Below, piece by piece: positions 1-8,705 of a DNA stretch of 64,000 bases. The DNA is from Pseudorhizobium flavum (lineage in GTDB: Bacteria > Pseudomonadota > Alphaproteobacteria > Rhizobiales > Rhizobiaceae): assembly GCF_902502825.2 (NCBI RefSeq), contig NZ_LR723670.1:372001-436000 (forward strand), written 5' to 3'. Position 1 is the first letter of the stretch, and the number at the start of each line of letters is the position of its first letter. A program made the position numbers and the translations under genes. A model generated the notes under the pieces. It saw nothing but the letters and a program-made list of their open reading frames with translations. It was not told the DNA's origin and ran no database searches.

Positions 1-113
1 CGGATGAAGCCGCTCTCGGTTCGCTCCAGCTGGAAGCGCAATGGGTCCGCGTCCTGGGCAAAGGCGAATGCGGGCAGGGCGAGGGGCAGAAGGATCCAGA
101 ACAGTCTTTTCAT
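1..113 (-). CDS. Secreted protein, N-terminal fragment (gene runs off the window)
   Basis: Only the first 37 codons are inside the window, read leftward from the ATG at 113. They encode a classical Sec signal peptide: a KR pair, a leucine- and alanine-rich core, and an Ala-Phe-Ala-type cleavage site before Gln-Asp. The mature part begins with ADPLRFQLERTESGFIR. A purine-rich stretch (GGAAGGGAAAGCGAA) just before the ATG is a good ribosome site. The product is probably periplasmic, but too little is present to name a family. It diverges from the DUF952 gene that starts at 199. Confidence 0.6.
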   Translation of the reverse strand, partial: MKRLFWILLPLALPAFAFAQDADPLRFQLERTESGFI

Positions 114-198
114 TTCGCTTCCCTTTCCTGCGGTGGACAAGCCGGTCTCTTTGCGGCAAACCGCCGGTCAGCAATCGACGCGTTTCCGAAAGCGGCCT

Positions 199-546
199 AT
201 GAACACTATCGTCTATAAGATCGTTCCGCGAGCGCTTTGGCAGCAAGCCAGGCAAACAGGCGTTTTTGAAGGCGCACCCGTCGATCTGCAGGACGGCTTC
301 ATCCATTTCTCCACGGCCTCGCAATGCCGTGAAACCGCCCGGCGTCATTTTGCCGGCATGGACGACCTCCTGCTCGTCGCCGTCGATGGTGATGCGTTTG
401 GGGAGGCGCTGAAGTTCGAACCCTCCCGCGGCGGTGATCTTTTCCCGCACCTCTACGCCCGGCTTCCGATGGATGCCGTACTGTGGGAGCGCTCCCTGCC
501 GGTCGGCGACGATGGGCTGCATATTTTTCCGGAGGAGGTCGCCTGA
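199..546 (+). CDS. DUF952 family protein
   Basis: A 115-residue protein beginning MNTIVYKIVPRALW. The family hallmarks are visible: the phrase DGFIHFSTASQ near residues 34-44, the HLYARLP segment near residues 87-93, and the C-terminal WERSLPVGDDGLHIF. DUF952 proteins are small, soluble and of unknown biochemical function. An upstream in-frame extension exists, but the ATG at 199 matches the usual family length. The stop overlaps the pyrD start by one base (TGATG), so the two genes are translationally coupled. This DUF952-pyrD pairing is, to my knowledge, common in rhizobia. Confidence 0.9.
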   Translation: MNTIVYKIVPRALWQQARQTGVFEGAPVDLQDGFIHFSTASQCRETARRHFAGMDDLLLVAVDGDAFGEALKFEPSRGGDLFPHLYARLPMDAVLWERSLPVGDDGLHIFPEEVA

Positions 547-1637
547 TGTTCGGCCCCGTTACCGACCTGGCGCGTCAGGCGCTCTTCCTTCTTGATCCGG
601 AAACGGCCCACGGCATGTCGATCGCGGCGCTGAAAAGCGGGGTCGTCCCCTCCTGTCGCGTTCCGGATGACCCGCGCCTCGCCGTGACGGTTGCCGGAAT
701 AGGCTTTCCCAATCCGCTTGGCATGGCGGCCGGCTACGACAAGAATGCCGAAGTGCCGGACGCGCTGTTGAAGCTCGGCTTCGGTTTTGCGGAAGTCGGG
801 ACCGTGACACCGAAGCCGCAGGTCGGCAACGACAAGCCGCGCATCTTCCGCCTCGCTGGCGACCGGGCGGTGATCAACCGGCTCGGCTTCAACAACGAGG
901 GGCATGAGGCGGCCTTTGCACGCCTTTCCGCACGCAATGGGTCCGGCGGCATCGTCGGCGTCAATATCGGCGCCAACAAGGACAGTGCCGATCGCGTGGC
1001 GGACTATGTGGCCGGCATCAGGCGCTTCTATCCGGTTGCGAGCTATTTCACGGTCAATATTTCCTCGCCCAACACACCCGGCCTGCGCGACCTGCAGGCC
1101 CGCGACAGCCTGAAGGCGCTGCTGGAATCCGTACTTGCTGCCCGCGCGGAGGAGGCATCCAGGGTCGGTCGCTCGCTGCCCGTATTCCTGAAGATCGCTC
1201 CCGATCTGACCGAGGAAGGGCTCGATGATGTTGCGGCCGAAGCCCTGGCACACGATCTGGATGGCCTCATCATCTCCAACACGACGCTCTCCCGCGATGG
1301 CCTGAGAGACCGTCGGCATGCCGCGGAATCAGGCGGACTGTCGGGCGCTCCGCTCTTTCGCCTGTCCACGGCCGTTCTCGCCAAGATGCGGCAGCGCGTG
1401 GGACCGACGCTCCCGCTGGTGGGGGTCGGGGGCGTCGGAAGTGCAGAAGATGCCATGGAGAAGATCCGTGCCGGTGCGGACCTTGTGCAGCTCTATTCCT
1501 GCATGATCTACGAAGGTCCCGCCCTGCCGGCTCGCATCCTGCGCGGCCTGTCCGACCTGCTCGATCGTGACGGGGCCGGCTCCATCCGCGACCTGCGTGA
1601 TAGCCGGGTGGATCATTGGGCGGCGATGAAGCTCTGA
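546..1637 (+). CDS. pyrD: Dihydroorotate dehydrogenase (quinone), class 2
   Basis: Oxidises dihydroorotate to orotate in de novo pyrimidine synthesis, passing electrons to the membrane quinone pool through FMN. The 363-residue length and the short N-terminal helix (FGPVTDLARQALFLLDPETAH) fit the membrane-associated class 2 enzyme. Visible motifs are GMAAGYDKNAEV near residues 60-70, INRLGFNN, and NISSPNTPGL carrying the catalytic serine of class 2. Near the C-terminus, GVGGVGSAEDAMEKI and GADLVQLYS form the FMN phosphate site. The start overlaps the DUF952 stop. The 3' end overlaps the convergent MATE gene by 25 bp. Confidence 0.97.
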   Translation: MFGPVTDLARQALFLLDPETAHGMSIAALKSGVVPSCRVPDDPRLAVTVAGIGFPNPLGMAAGYDKNAEVPDALLKLGFGFAEVGTVTPKPQVGNDKPRIFRLAGDRAVINRLGFNNEGHEAAFARLSARNGSGGIVGVNIGANKDSADRVADYVAGIRRFYPVASYFTVNISSPNTPGLRDLQARDSLKALLESVLAARAEEASRVGRSLPVFLKIAPDLTEEGLDDVAAEALAHDLDGLIISNTTLSRDGLRDRRHAAESGGLSGAPLFRLSTAVLAKMRQRVGPTLPLVGVGGVGSAEDAMEKIRAGADLVQLYSCMIYEGPALPARILRGLSDLLDRDGAGSIRDLRDSRVDHWAAMKL

Positions 1638-2968
1638 GCCGTCTTGCGCGGCACCATGGCGGCGAGGAACACGCCGCGCATCAGCAGGAACAGGTTGAGT
1701 GCCGCCCACAGACCGTGATTGGCATAGGCCGGCACCAGCGTCAGCAGGGCCACGCAATAGGCGACAAATGACAGCAGCATCATGTTACGCATTTCCCGCG
1801 ACCAGATGGCGCCGATGAAGACGCCGTCCATCTGGAAGGCGAGCGCTCCGGCAAGGCCGGTCATCGCGGCCCAGGGAAGATAGGCGATTGCGATTTCCCG
1901 CACCTCCGGCGATGTCGTCAGCAGCTGGATGATCGGCTGGCCGAACAGCAGGAAGAAGGCAGCAAGGACGCCTGCCATGGCGAAGGACCAGACGGCCGTG
2001 AGCTTGATGGCACGGTTGAACGACGGGCGATAATTGGCGCCGACGGCCCGCCCGGACAGTTGCTCTGCAGCGCCCGCGAGCCCGTCCAGGAAGAATGACG
2101 AGAGCATGAAGATGTTCATCAGCACGGCGTTGGCGGCGAGCGTCACCGCCCCGAAGCTTGAACCGACCTTCGTCAGGAGCGCGAACGCGCCGTTGAGGAC
2201 CAGCGAGCGGATCAGGATGTCGGCATTGAGCTGGAAGAGCTGCTTCAGCTTGTACCGGTCGAGGAGGTCTGCCCTGGTCGGCCGCGAACCAGGCGAAAAC
2301 CGGGGTACCACCAGCGCCAGGCCGACGGCGGCCGCCAGCACTTCGGCCGCAGCCGTTCCCCATGCCACCCCCGCAACGCCCCAGCCAAGCCACAGGCCCA
2401 GGATGATCGAAAGCAGGATGTTCGTACCGTTCAACAGGATCTGCAGCGCGAGGCCGAACTTTGGCTGCCCCCGGCCGAAGACGAAGCCGAGGATGGCGTA
2501 GTTGAGAAAGGTCGCCGGGCTGGAGATGACGCGGATGGCGAAATAGTCCCGGACGACCGCTTGAACCGACCGATCGTCCGTCATCAGGTCGGGCGCTGCC
2601 CAGAGGATAACCGGCGCAAGCGCCAGCATCAGGGCGCCGAGCGCAAGCGCGCTGAGTGTGGCCCGCCAGAACACCGCCTGCAGTTCGCGCTCGTCGGCGC
2701 GTCCGAAGGCCTGTGCGGCCAGTCCCGTGGTCGCGGTCCGAAAGAAGCTGAGGCTGCCATAGATGAGATCGAAGAGGATCGCGCCGATCGCGAGACCGGC
2801 CAGCGCTTCAGCCTGGCCAAGGCGGCCGACGACTGCGGTATCGGTCAGTCCGAGCAGCGGCGTGGTCAGGAAGCCGAGCGTCATCGGCACTGCGATCGAA
2901 AGCACCAGCCCATGCGTGACTTCGAAGGGCCGAGACACGACATGCTGGGACCTGGAGGCCGGCTCCAT
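1613..2968 (-). CDS. MATE family efflux transporter
   Basis: A 451-residue integral membrane protein with about 12 hydrophobic helices, in the two-fold MATE arrangement. The N-terminal half contains PMTLGFLTTPLLGLTDTAVVG, typical of the DinF/NorM branch, which exports cations or drugs using a Na+ or H+ gradient. I chose the ATG at 2968, not a TTG 24 bases upstream, because it overlaps the stop of the preceding CAP-domain gene (TGATG), which suggests coupling. The substrate cannot be read from sequence. It runs convergently into pyrD. Confidence 0.93.
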   Translation of the reverse strand: MEPASRSQHVVSRPFEVTHGLVLSIAVPMTLGFLTTPLLGLTDTAVVGRLGQAEALAGLAIGAILFDLIYGSLSFFRTATTGLAAQAFGRADERELQAVFWRATLSALALGALMLALAPVILWAAPDLMTDDRSVQAVVRDYFAIRVISSPATFLNYAILGFVFGRGQPKFGLALQILLNGTNILLSIILGLWLGWGVAGVAWGTAAAEVLAAAVGLALVVPRFSPGSRPTRADLLDRYKLKQLFQLNADILIRSLVLNGAFALLTKVGSSFGAVTLAANAVLMNIFMLSSFFLDGLAGAAEQLSGRAVGANYRPSFNRAIKLTAVWSFAMAGVLAAFFLLFGQPIIQLLTTSPEVREIAIAYLPWAAMTGLAGALAFQMDGVFIGAIWSREMRNMMLLSFVAYCVALLTLVPAYANHGLWAALNLFLLMRGVFLAAMVPRKTAQSFIAAQ

Positions 2969-3453
2969 CAGGCCGACAACACCATTGCCCAATAGGGCCG
3001 GGATGCAGGGGATTGTGCGACCGCGACACCGACGCCACTGAAGGAGCCCAGCATGTTCTTCAGGTGACGCTGGGAATCGATCCAGGCCTGCACGGCGTCA
3101 TCCACCGACCTCTGGCCGCTTGCGATGTTCTCTGCCGCAGGAAGCGGCACGTTGCGGCGCGTCATCCGGGTGGCGAAGCTGTCGCCCATGCCGATCAGGT
3201 GCGTCATCTGCTCCGCCTTCGCCATTCGCGCGGCCTGCTCGGCGGCGGCGGCGCGCGCAGGCGCCTTGGCCGACAGCGCCGGAAGCCCCTGCTGGGCGCG
3301 CACGCGGTTGACCAGCGGCAGGGCGGCATCCGTCTCGTCCTCGACGCCGGCGACTGAGTCCGGTTTCAGAACGCTGGAGCATCCGGTTGCGAGCAGGCCG
3401 CAGCCCGCGAGCACCAGGAAGCCCCGTCTCGGAAGGGAGTTTGCCAGTGTCAT
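2968..3453 (-). CDS. CAP-domain (SCP/PR1) lipoprotein
   Basis: A 161-residue secreted protein. The N-terminus has a twin-arginine-like motif (LPRRGFLV) followed by cysteines at about 18 and 25, either of which could be lipidated, so this is probably a Tat- or Sec-exported lipoprotein. The rest is a small bacterial CAP domain: LVNRVRAQQGLPALS, a MTHLIGMGDSFATRM segment with the cavity histidine, NIASGQRSVDDAVQAWIDS, and PYWAMVLS at the end. The function of such bacterial CAP proteins is unsettled. The ATG at 3453 gives a proper signal peptide. It lies between a small membrane protein gene and the MATE gene in a tight three-gene unit. Confidence 0.88.
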   Translation of the reverse strand: MTLANSLPRRGFLVLAGCGLLATGCSSVLKPDSVAGVEDETDAALPLVNRVRAQQGLPALSAKAPARAAAAEQAARMAKAEQMTHLIGMGDSFATRMTRRNVPLPAAENIASGQRSVDDAVQAWIDSQRHLKNMLGSFSGVGVAVAQSPASRPYWAMVLSA

Positions 3454-3454
3454 G

Positions 3455-3721
3455 TCAGCGCCTGTAGCTGAGGAGCCGCAGAATGATGAAGGCCGGGATG
3501 ACAATAGTGGCCCCGAGGATCAGGTAGTCGCCGACGCGCCCGAGCGCATGGAAGCCCTGATACCAGAGGTCGAGGACGAAATTGCGGATTCCGTAGACGA
3601 TATCCCACGGGTCGAGGCCGAATATGGCCATCACGAAACCCACGATGAGCGATACGACGATGAGTTTGACGATCGTGCGCCCCGGCGTATCGCCGAGAAG
3701 CCGGTTGACCCCGTCCGACAT
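3455..3721 (-). CDS. Small integral membrane protein (DUF6460-like)
   Basis: An 88-residue protein beginning MSDGVNRLLGDTPGRTIVK. It has a hydrophobic helix at about residues 16-34 and a second at about 63-82, separated by a WDIVYGIRNFVLDLW amphipathic stretch. It resembles a small rhizobial membrane family that I associate with DUF6460, though that assignment is from memory. No function is known. It is the first gene of a leftward unit with the CAP lipoprotein, which starts only 1 bp after its stop, and MATE. Confidence 0.75.
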   Translation of the reverse strand: MSDGVNRLLGDTPGRTIVKLIVVSLIVGFVMAIFGLDPWDIVYGIRNFVLDLWYQGFHALGRVGDYLILGATIVIPAFIILRLLSYRR

Positions 3722-3867
3722 GCTTTCAGTCTCCGTTTGGCGGCAGGAATAGGCGGCATCGACGCGCGTCGCAAGTCCGTTCTCCACCGCCCCATGCCGC
3801 CCCTTCAAATAGAACTTGAGTTTTTTTGTGACTTCGGCCAATAACCCGCACCCCTCCAGGAGCACCC

Positions 3868-4797
3868 ATGCCGCCCGTCCAGCTTTCTTCCGGTGATGCC
3901 ATCGCAGATCGGCGCATGGACTATGCCCGGATGTTTTTCGACAGTGGCGATCTGCAGGCGGCGCTCGAGCTGGTGGAGCAGGCTGTCGAACTTGTGCCTG
4001 CCTGGGCTGCTGGCTGGTTTCGTCTTGGTGAGTACCGGGAGAAGGCGAGCCTCGTCGAACATGCGGTGGAGGCCTTCCGGAAGGTCCTCGCGATCGAGCC
4101 GCAGGATATCTTCGGCGCACGCCTGAAGCTGGCGCTTCTGGGGGCCGAGGAGGTTCCTGAACATCCGCCCAGCCGCTATGTCGAAAGCCTGTTCGACGGA
4201 TATGCGGACCGCTTCGAGACCGCTCTCGTGGAAAAGCTCGGTTACAGCGTCCCGGCAAGGCTTGCGGAGATGCTGGTGCCTGCGGCGCCCTATCGGCTGG
4301 CCGTGGACCTTGGCTGCGGCACCGGCCTGATGGGCCTTGAGGCTCGCCTGATGACCAAGCGTCTGGAGGGCTTTGATCTGTCCCTCAACATGATCGAGAA
4401 GGCGCGGCAGAAGGACATCTACGACCACCTCGCCCAAGCGGATCTCAGCCTCCCGGCAGACCGGACGACACTCTTTTCGGATGTTCTCGCCCGTCATCGC
4501 GCCGATCTCGTCGTGGCGGCCGATGTCCTCATCTATCTGGGCTCGCTCCAGACTGTCTTTCCGCTTGTCACCGAACTGCTTGCTCCGGGCGGCCTCTTTG
4601 CCTTCTCGATCGAAGACGCCGGCGTCGATGAAGGGTTCGTGCTGCGCGACTCGCTTCGCTATGCGCATTCGGAAGACTACATCCGTCAGCTTTTGGGCAC
4701 ACATCATCTCCGCCTGCTTGACGTCCAGCGGATCGACCTTCGTCACGACCGCGGCAAGCCGGTGGGTGGCATGCTGTTTCTGTCGCAGAAGCAGTAA
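3868..4797 (+). CDS. TPR-containing class I SAM-dependent methyltransferase
   Basis: A 309-residue cytoplasmic protein. Residues 15-90 form two or three TPR-like helical pairs (ARMFFDSGDLQAALELVEQA, then WFRLGEYREKASLVEHAVEAF). A Rossmann methyltransferase domain follows. Its SAM-binding motif I is VDLGCGTGLMG near residues 144-155, then the acidic FDLSLNMIEKAR and the LVVAADVLIYLG motif II-like strand. The N-terminal TPR part presumably recognises a protein or large substrate. The substrate is unknown. Divergent from the 3455-3721 gene, with 146 bp between the starts. Confidence 0.88.
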   Translation: MPPVQLSSGDAIADRRMDYARMFFDSGDLQAALELVEQAVELVPAWAAGWFRLGEYREKASLVEHAVEAFRKVLAIEPQDIFGARLKLALLGAEEVPEHPPSRYVESLFDGYADRFETALVEKLGYSVPARLAEMLVPAAPYRLAVDLGCGTGLMGLEARLMTKRLEGFDLSLNMIEKARQKDIYDHLAQADLSLPADRTTLFSDVLARHRADLVVAADVLIYLGSLQTVFPLVTELLAPGGLFAFSIEDAGVDEGFVLRDSLRYAHSEDYIRQLLGTHHLRLLDVQRIDLRHDRGKPVGGMLFLSQKQ

Positions 4798-4905
4798 CGA
4801 ACCAACATATTCTTTCGTTTTGCGGTGTTCACCGCGGCAGCCGTTGAACAGGGTGCGCCAACGATTTATTGCATTGCAGCATCCACGCATTCCAGAGGTT
4901 CAGGA

Positions 4906-5556
4906 TTGGCTCAGCAGAAGCAGGCGCAGAGGCGAAGCCTCGGCTTCTACAGCGCAGACCCTTCGCAGCATACGCTGCTGGAGGATAGCCAGGGCTTGGC
5001 CACCGGCGCCCTCGTCGCCGGCCTTGGCTTCTATCTGCTCAATCACGTCGGCCTGCTGACGGGAGGTACGGCGGGAGTGGCCTTCCTGCTTCACTATGCG
5101 TTCGGCATCTCGTTCGGCCTGCTGTTCTTCATCGTCAACCTGCCTTTTTATTATCTCTCCTTCCGGCGTCTCGGCCTCGGCTTCTCGCTGAAGACCTTCA
5201 TCGCCATCGGCCTCGTCTCGATGGTCACGGAGATCGAGCATCGCTTCCTGCTGATCGAATACCTCCATCCCGGCTGGGCGGCCATGCTTGGAGGCCTCCT
5301 GTTGGGATACGGACTGCTCGCCCTTTACAGGCACCGGGCCTCGCTCGGTGGGGTCGGAATCCTGGCGATCTACATTCAGGATCGTTTCGGCATTCAGGCC
5401 GGGCTGGTGCAACTCGCCTTCGATCTCTGCGTCATGATCTGTGCCTTTGCTGTCGTTTCCCCTGCAACCGTGGCATGGTCGATCCTTGGTGCGGTGGTGC
5501 TCAACGTCTTCCTGGCGATCAACCATCGCTCCGACCGGTATATCGTGGTGCGCTGA
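4906..5556 (+). CDS. YitT family membrane protein (first of a tandem pair)
   Basis: About 216 residues with five predicted membrane helices in the YitT arrangement: GLATGALVAGLGFYLLNHVG, then GGTAGVAFLLHYAFG, then a conserved LYRHRASLGGVGILAIY loop. The family is of unknown transport function. I favour the TTG at 4906, preceded by AGGTTCAGG, because family members usually begin shortly before the LEDSQGLATG segment. A GTG at 4825 would add 27 less hydrophobic residues and cannot be excluded. Its stop overlaps the start of the second copy by one base. Confidence 0.85.
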   Translation: MAQQKQAQRRSLGFYSADPSQHTLLEDSQGLATGALVAGLGFYLLNHVGLLTGGTAGVAFLLHYAFGISFGLLFFIVNLPFYYLSFRRLGLGFSLKTFIAIGLVSMVTEIEHRFLLIEYLHPGWAAMLGGLLLGYGLLALYRHRASLGGVGILAIYIQDRFGIQAGLVQLAFDLCVMICAFAVVSPATVAWSILGAVVLNVFLAINHRSDRYIVVR

Positions 5557-6200
5557 TGGCAAATGCTGACGGGCAGAAGACACCGGTGGGATTCTGGGCA
5601 TCGGCCTCCGATCGCCACTCGATAGCGGAAGACATTCAGGGGATCGCAGCCGGTTCGATGCTGGCGGCCCTCGGCGTCACCATGCTCGCCTCGGCGGAAC
5701 TGCTGATCGGCGGCACCGCCGGGCTCGGCTTCCTGGTGCGCTATTCCACGGGCTTGAGCTTCGGCCTCGTCTTCTTCTCGCTCAACCTTCCCTTCTACTG
5801 GCTTGCCTATCGGCGGCTGGGCCTCGCCTTCACGGTCAAGACGTTCTCGGCGGTTGCCTTCACATCCGTTCTCACGGAAGTGCTGCCGGCCTTCATCACC
5901 TTCGAGACCCTGCATCCCGTGGTCGCGGCCTTGTTCGGCGGTCTTCTGATCGGAACGGGCATGCTGGCGCTGTTTCGCCATCGGGCGTCGCTCGGCGGCT
6001 TCGGCATACTCGCTCTCTACCTGCAGGAGCGTGCTGGGTGGAGGGCAGGGTTTGTGCAGCTGGCGCTCGACCTCCTGGTACTCGCGCTCTCCTTCTTCGT
6101 CGCCACGCCCTTCGTGATCGTCTGCTCCATCGTGGCAGCCGCGACCCTGAATCTTACACTGGCGATCAACCATCGCACGGACCGCTACATCGTCCGGTGA
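5556..6200 (+). CDS. YitT family membrane protein (second of a tandem pair)
   Basis: A 214-residue paralogue of the gene just upstream, sharing LEDSQG/AEDIQGIAAGS, GGTAGLGFL, RRLGLAFTVKTF, LFRHRASLGGFGILALYLQ and the C-terminal LAINHRTDRYIVR. This is a gene duplication in which both copies stayed intact. Five membrane helices are predicted. The ATG overlaps the preceding stop (TGATG), so the two are co-translated and may form a heteromer. It ends 5 bp from the convergent rpoN stop. Confidence 0.9.
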   Translation: MANADGQKTPVGFWASASDRHSIAEDIQGIAAGSMLAALGVTMLASAELLIGGTAGLGFLVRYSTGLSFGLVFFSLNLPFYWLAYRRLGLAFTVKTFSAVAFTSVLTEVLPAFITFETLHPVVAALFGGLLIGTGMLALFRHRASLGGFGILALYLQERAGWRAGFVQLALDLLVLALSFFVATPFVIVCSIVAAATLNLTLAINHRTDRYIVR

Positions 6201-6205
6201 TCTGC

Positions 6206-7768
6206 CTAGACAGCAGCGAGCCTCGCCATTGCCCGCTTTTCGCGCCGCCGCTGCACGGAGGAGGGGATGTTCATCGCTTCCCTGTACTTGGCGACGGTGC
6301 GTCGTGCGAGGTCGACTCCGCCCTTTTTGAGGGAAATAACGATGTCGTCGTCCGACAGAATGGCGTCGGCGCTCTCCTGATCGATCAGCGCCCGGATGCG
6401 GTGGCGCACAGCCTCCGCGGAATGGGCGTCACCGCCATCCTCGGTGGAGCCGATCGATACGGAGAAGAAATACTTCAGCTCGAACATGCCTCTCGGCGTC
6501 AGCATGTACTTGTTCGAGGTCACCCGGCTGACCGTGGACTCGTGCATCTTGATGGCCTCAGCGACCGCCTTCAGGGTGAGCGGCCGCAGGTGGTCTACGC
6601 CATGCTCGAGAAACGCTTCCTGCTGCCGCACGATTTCCGTCGCCACCTTCAGGATAGTCTTTGCCCTCTGGTCGAGGCTACGGGTCAGCCAGTTCGCATT
6701 CTGCAGGCATTCCGCGAGGAAGTCCTGCTCTTGTCCGTTCTTGGCGCAGGACTTCGACACGGACAGGAAGTACTGCCGGTTGACCAGTACGCGGGGCAGG
6801 GTGTCTGGGTTGAGCTCGACCATCCAGCCTCCGGTCGAGCCGGGCCGAACGACGACGTCGGGTGCAACGGGTTCGGCGGCGTGTCGTTCGAAGCAGTCGC
6901 CGGGCTTCGGGTTCAGCGTGCGGATCTCTGCCAGCATGTCGAGAAGGTCTTCCTCGCTGACCCCGCAAAGGCGGCGGAGCGAGGAGAAATCTCGGCGGGC
7001 GAGCAAATCGAGATTGTCGACCAGCAGGTTCATCGCAGGATCAAGACGATCGCGCTGCTTCAGTTGGATCGCCAGGCATTCGCGCAGTGACCGCGCCATC
7101 ACGCCGGGCGGATCGAGCGTCTGCAGCGCCGTCAGCACGGCTTCCGCCTGTTGCCGGTCCACGCCGAGGCGCTCGGCAATGTCCGCGGTGGATCCGGAAA
7201 AATATCCTGCCTGATCGACTGCGTCGATGAGATGTTCCGCAATAAGGCGCTCAGTCGCGCTCTTCAGGAGGAACGGAACCTGCTGACCCAGGTGCTCAGC
7301 AAGCGTCATCGGAGCGGCGGCGAAATCCTCCAGGTCGTAGTCGTCGCCGGACTGCGCTCCCGTCATTGATTTCCACTGGCCAAGCAGTTCGGGTACATCG
7401 GCCTTCGCCGCAGGTCTGTCATCCTGGAAGACGTTCTCGAAGCCCTGATCGATTTCCTGCAACCGCGCCGCAGCGACCTCGGGCCGGCTTTCGTACCAGT
7501 CATCGGAGGCGTCTAAGCTTGCCGACCTGTCGTCGTCCGCTCCATCCTGCTCGCCGCGCGGCGCCGACTGTTCCGCCGATCGCGGTTCGCTGGCGTCATC
7601 CATCTCCGGAGAAGCGAGATCGAGAAGCGGGTTCTTTTCGATTTCAGCCGCGATGAACTGGTTGAGTTCGAGATGCGTCATCTGCAGCAGTTGAATGGAC
7701 TGCAGCAATTGCGGCGTCATGACCAGTGACTGGCTCTGGCGCAGAAGAAGGCTGGCGGACAAGGCCAT
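6206..7768 (-). CDS. rpoN: RNA polymerase sigma-54 factor
   Basis: Sigma-54 directs polymerase to -24/-12 promoters with the help of AAA+ activators, controlling nitrogen and other functions. All three parts are present in 520 residues. The glutamine- and leucine-rich activator-interacting region I is at residues 1-50 (LLLRQSQSLVMTPQLLQSIQ), with an acidic linker to about 120. A core-binding domain follows, then a DNA-binding part ending with the RpoN box ARRTVAKYREAM near residues 490-501. It is the last gene of lptC-lptA-lptB-rpoN, 117 bp after lptB. The hpf and ptsN genes that usually follow rpoN in rhizobia are not here; convergent yitT genes occupy that place. Confidence 0.98.
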   Translation of the reverse strand: MALSASLLLRQSQSLVMTPQLLQSIQLLQMTHLELNQFIAAEIEKNPLLDLASPEMDDASEPRSAEQSAPRGEQDGADDDRSASLDASDDWYESRPEVAAARLQEIDQGFENVFQDDRPAAKADVPELLGQWKSMTGAQSGDDYDLEDFAAAPMTLAEHLGQQVPFLLKSATERLIAEHLIDAVDQAGYFSGSTADIAERLGVDRQQAEAVLTALQTLDPPGVMARSLRECLAIQLKQRDRLDPAMNLLVDNLDLLARRDFSSLRRLCGVSEEDLLDMLAEIRTLNPKPGDCFERHAAEPVAPDVVVRPGSTGGWMVELNPDTLPRVLVNRQYFLSVSKSCAKNGQEQDFLAECLQNANWLTRSLDQRAKTILKVATEIVRQQEAFLEHGVDHLRPLTLKAVAEAIKMHESTVSRVTSNKYMLTPRGMFELKYFFSVSIGSTEDGGDAHSAEAVRHRIRALIDQESADAILSDDDIVISLKKGGVDLARRTVAKYREAMNIPSSVQRRREKRAMARLAAV

Positions 7769-7885
7769 GCGGACGCAAACTCCCTAGCGGTCAACATTCC
7801 GGCGTCCGGATATCGACTTGGCCCAAAAATTGCTTTTTTGAATGGTTTGGTCAAGCGGTCCGCATCGACCGCGACAGTTTGCGCC

Positions 7886-8692
7886 TCAGAGTGTGAACTT
7901 GTCGCCCAGGTAGAGGCGGCGGACATCGGGATTGTTGACGATATCCTCGGCCCGGCCGTGCGTCAGCACCTCGCCCGCATGGATGATATAGGCACGGTCG
8001 ATGAGACCGAGCGTTTCCCGGACGTTGTGGTCGGTGATCAGGACTCCGATGCCGCGGGCGGTCAGGTGGCGAACGAGGTTCTGGATATCGGAGACGGAAA
8101 TCGGGTCGACGCCGGCGAAGGGTTCGTCCAGCAGCATGAAGGCCGGATCGGTCGCAAGCGCCCGTGCGATCTCGAGGCGTCGTCTTTCGCCGCCGGAGAG
8201 CGCAACGGCTGCCGATTTCCGCAGGTGGCCGATATGGAATTCCTCCAGCAACTCGTCCAGCTTGCGCTCGCGCTTCTCCTTGCTCGGCTCGTGAACCTCG
8301 AGGACCGCGCGGATGTTCTGCTCGACCGTCAGGCCCCGGAAGATCGACGCTTCCTGCGGCAGGTAGCCGACACCCAGGCGCGCGCGCCGATACATCGGCA
8401 TCGTGGTCACCTCGTTGCCGTCGATGGCGATCATGCCCTCGTCGACCGGCACGAGGCCGGTGATCATGTAGAAGCATGTTGTCTTGCCGGCACCGTTCGG
8501 GCCCAGCAGCCCCACGGCCTCGCCGCGCCGCACCACGAGTGACACCCCGTTGACGACCCGGCGCGTGTCATAGGTCTTGGAAAGCCCGTGGGCGACCAGC
8601 GTGCCTTCGTAGCGCGTCTTGTCCTTCACCGCGAACGGCTGGCGAGGGGACGGCTTGCGCGCCGCCAGTCTGGATAGGAGGGGAAGTTTCAC
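7886..8692 (-). CDS. lptB: LPS export ABC transporter ATP-binding protein
   Basis: The ATPase of the LptB2FGC complex, which extracts lipopolysaccharide from the inner membrane. In 268 residues it shows Walker [10 protein letters not shown], a Q-loop in [14 protein letters not shown], the signature [15 protein letters not shown], Walker [14 protein letters not shown], and the switch histidine in ITDHN. I chose the GTG at 8692, preceded by GGAAG, because the product then has a modest N-terminal extension and the start falls just after the lptA stop at 8706. A longer start at 8764 would overlap lptA. The extension of about 40 residues before the ABC domain is seen in rhizobial LptB. Confidence 0.97.
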   Translation of the reverse strand: MKLPLLSRLAARKPSPRQPFAVKDKTRYEGTLVAHGLSKTYDTRRVVNGVSLVVRRGEAVGLLGPNGAGKTTCFYMITGLVPVDEGMIAIDGNEVTTMPMYRRARLGVGYLPQEASIFRGLTVEQNIRAVLEVHEPSKEKRERKLDELLEEFHIGHLRKSAAVALSGGERRRLEIARALATDPAFMLLDEPFAGVDPISVSDIQNLVRHLTARGIGVLITDHNVRETLGLIDRAYIIHAGEVLTHGRAEDIVNNPDVRRLYLGDKFTL

Positions 8693-8705
8693 ACTGCTTC
8701 CGTCG

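Noticed and set aside
4825..4905. Longer GTG start for the first YitT protein
   Set aside because: It would add 27 residues not expected in the family, and a TTG at 4906 has a reasonable ribosome site. It is kept as an alternative in the feature text.
6038..7090. Rightward 350-codon reading opposite rpoN
   Set aside because: It is a shadow of rpoN with no family motifs and starts inside the second yitT gene.
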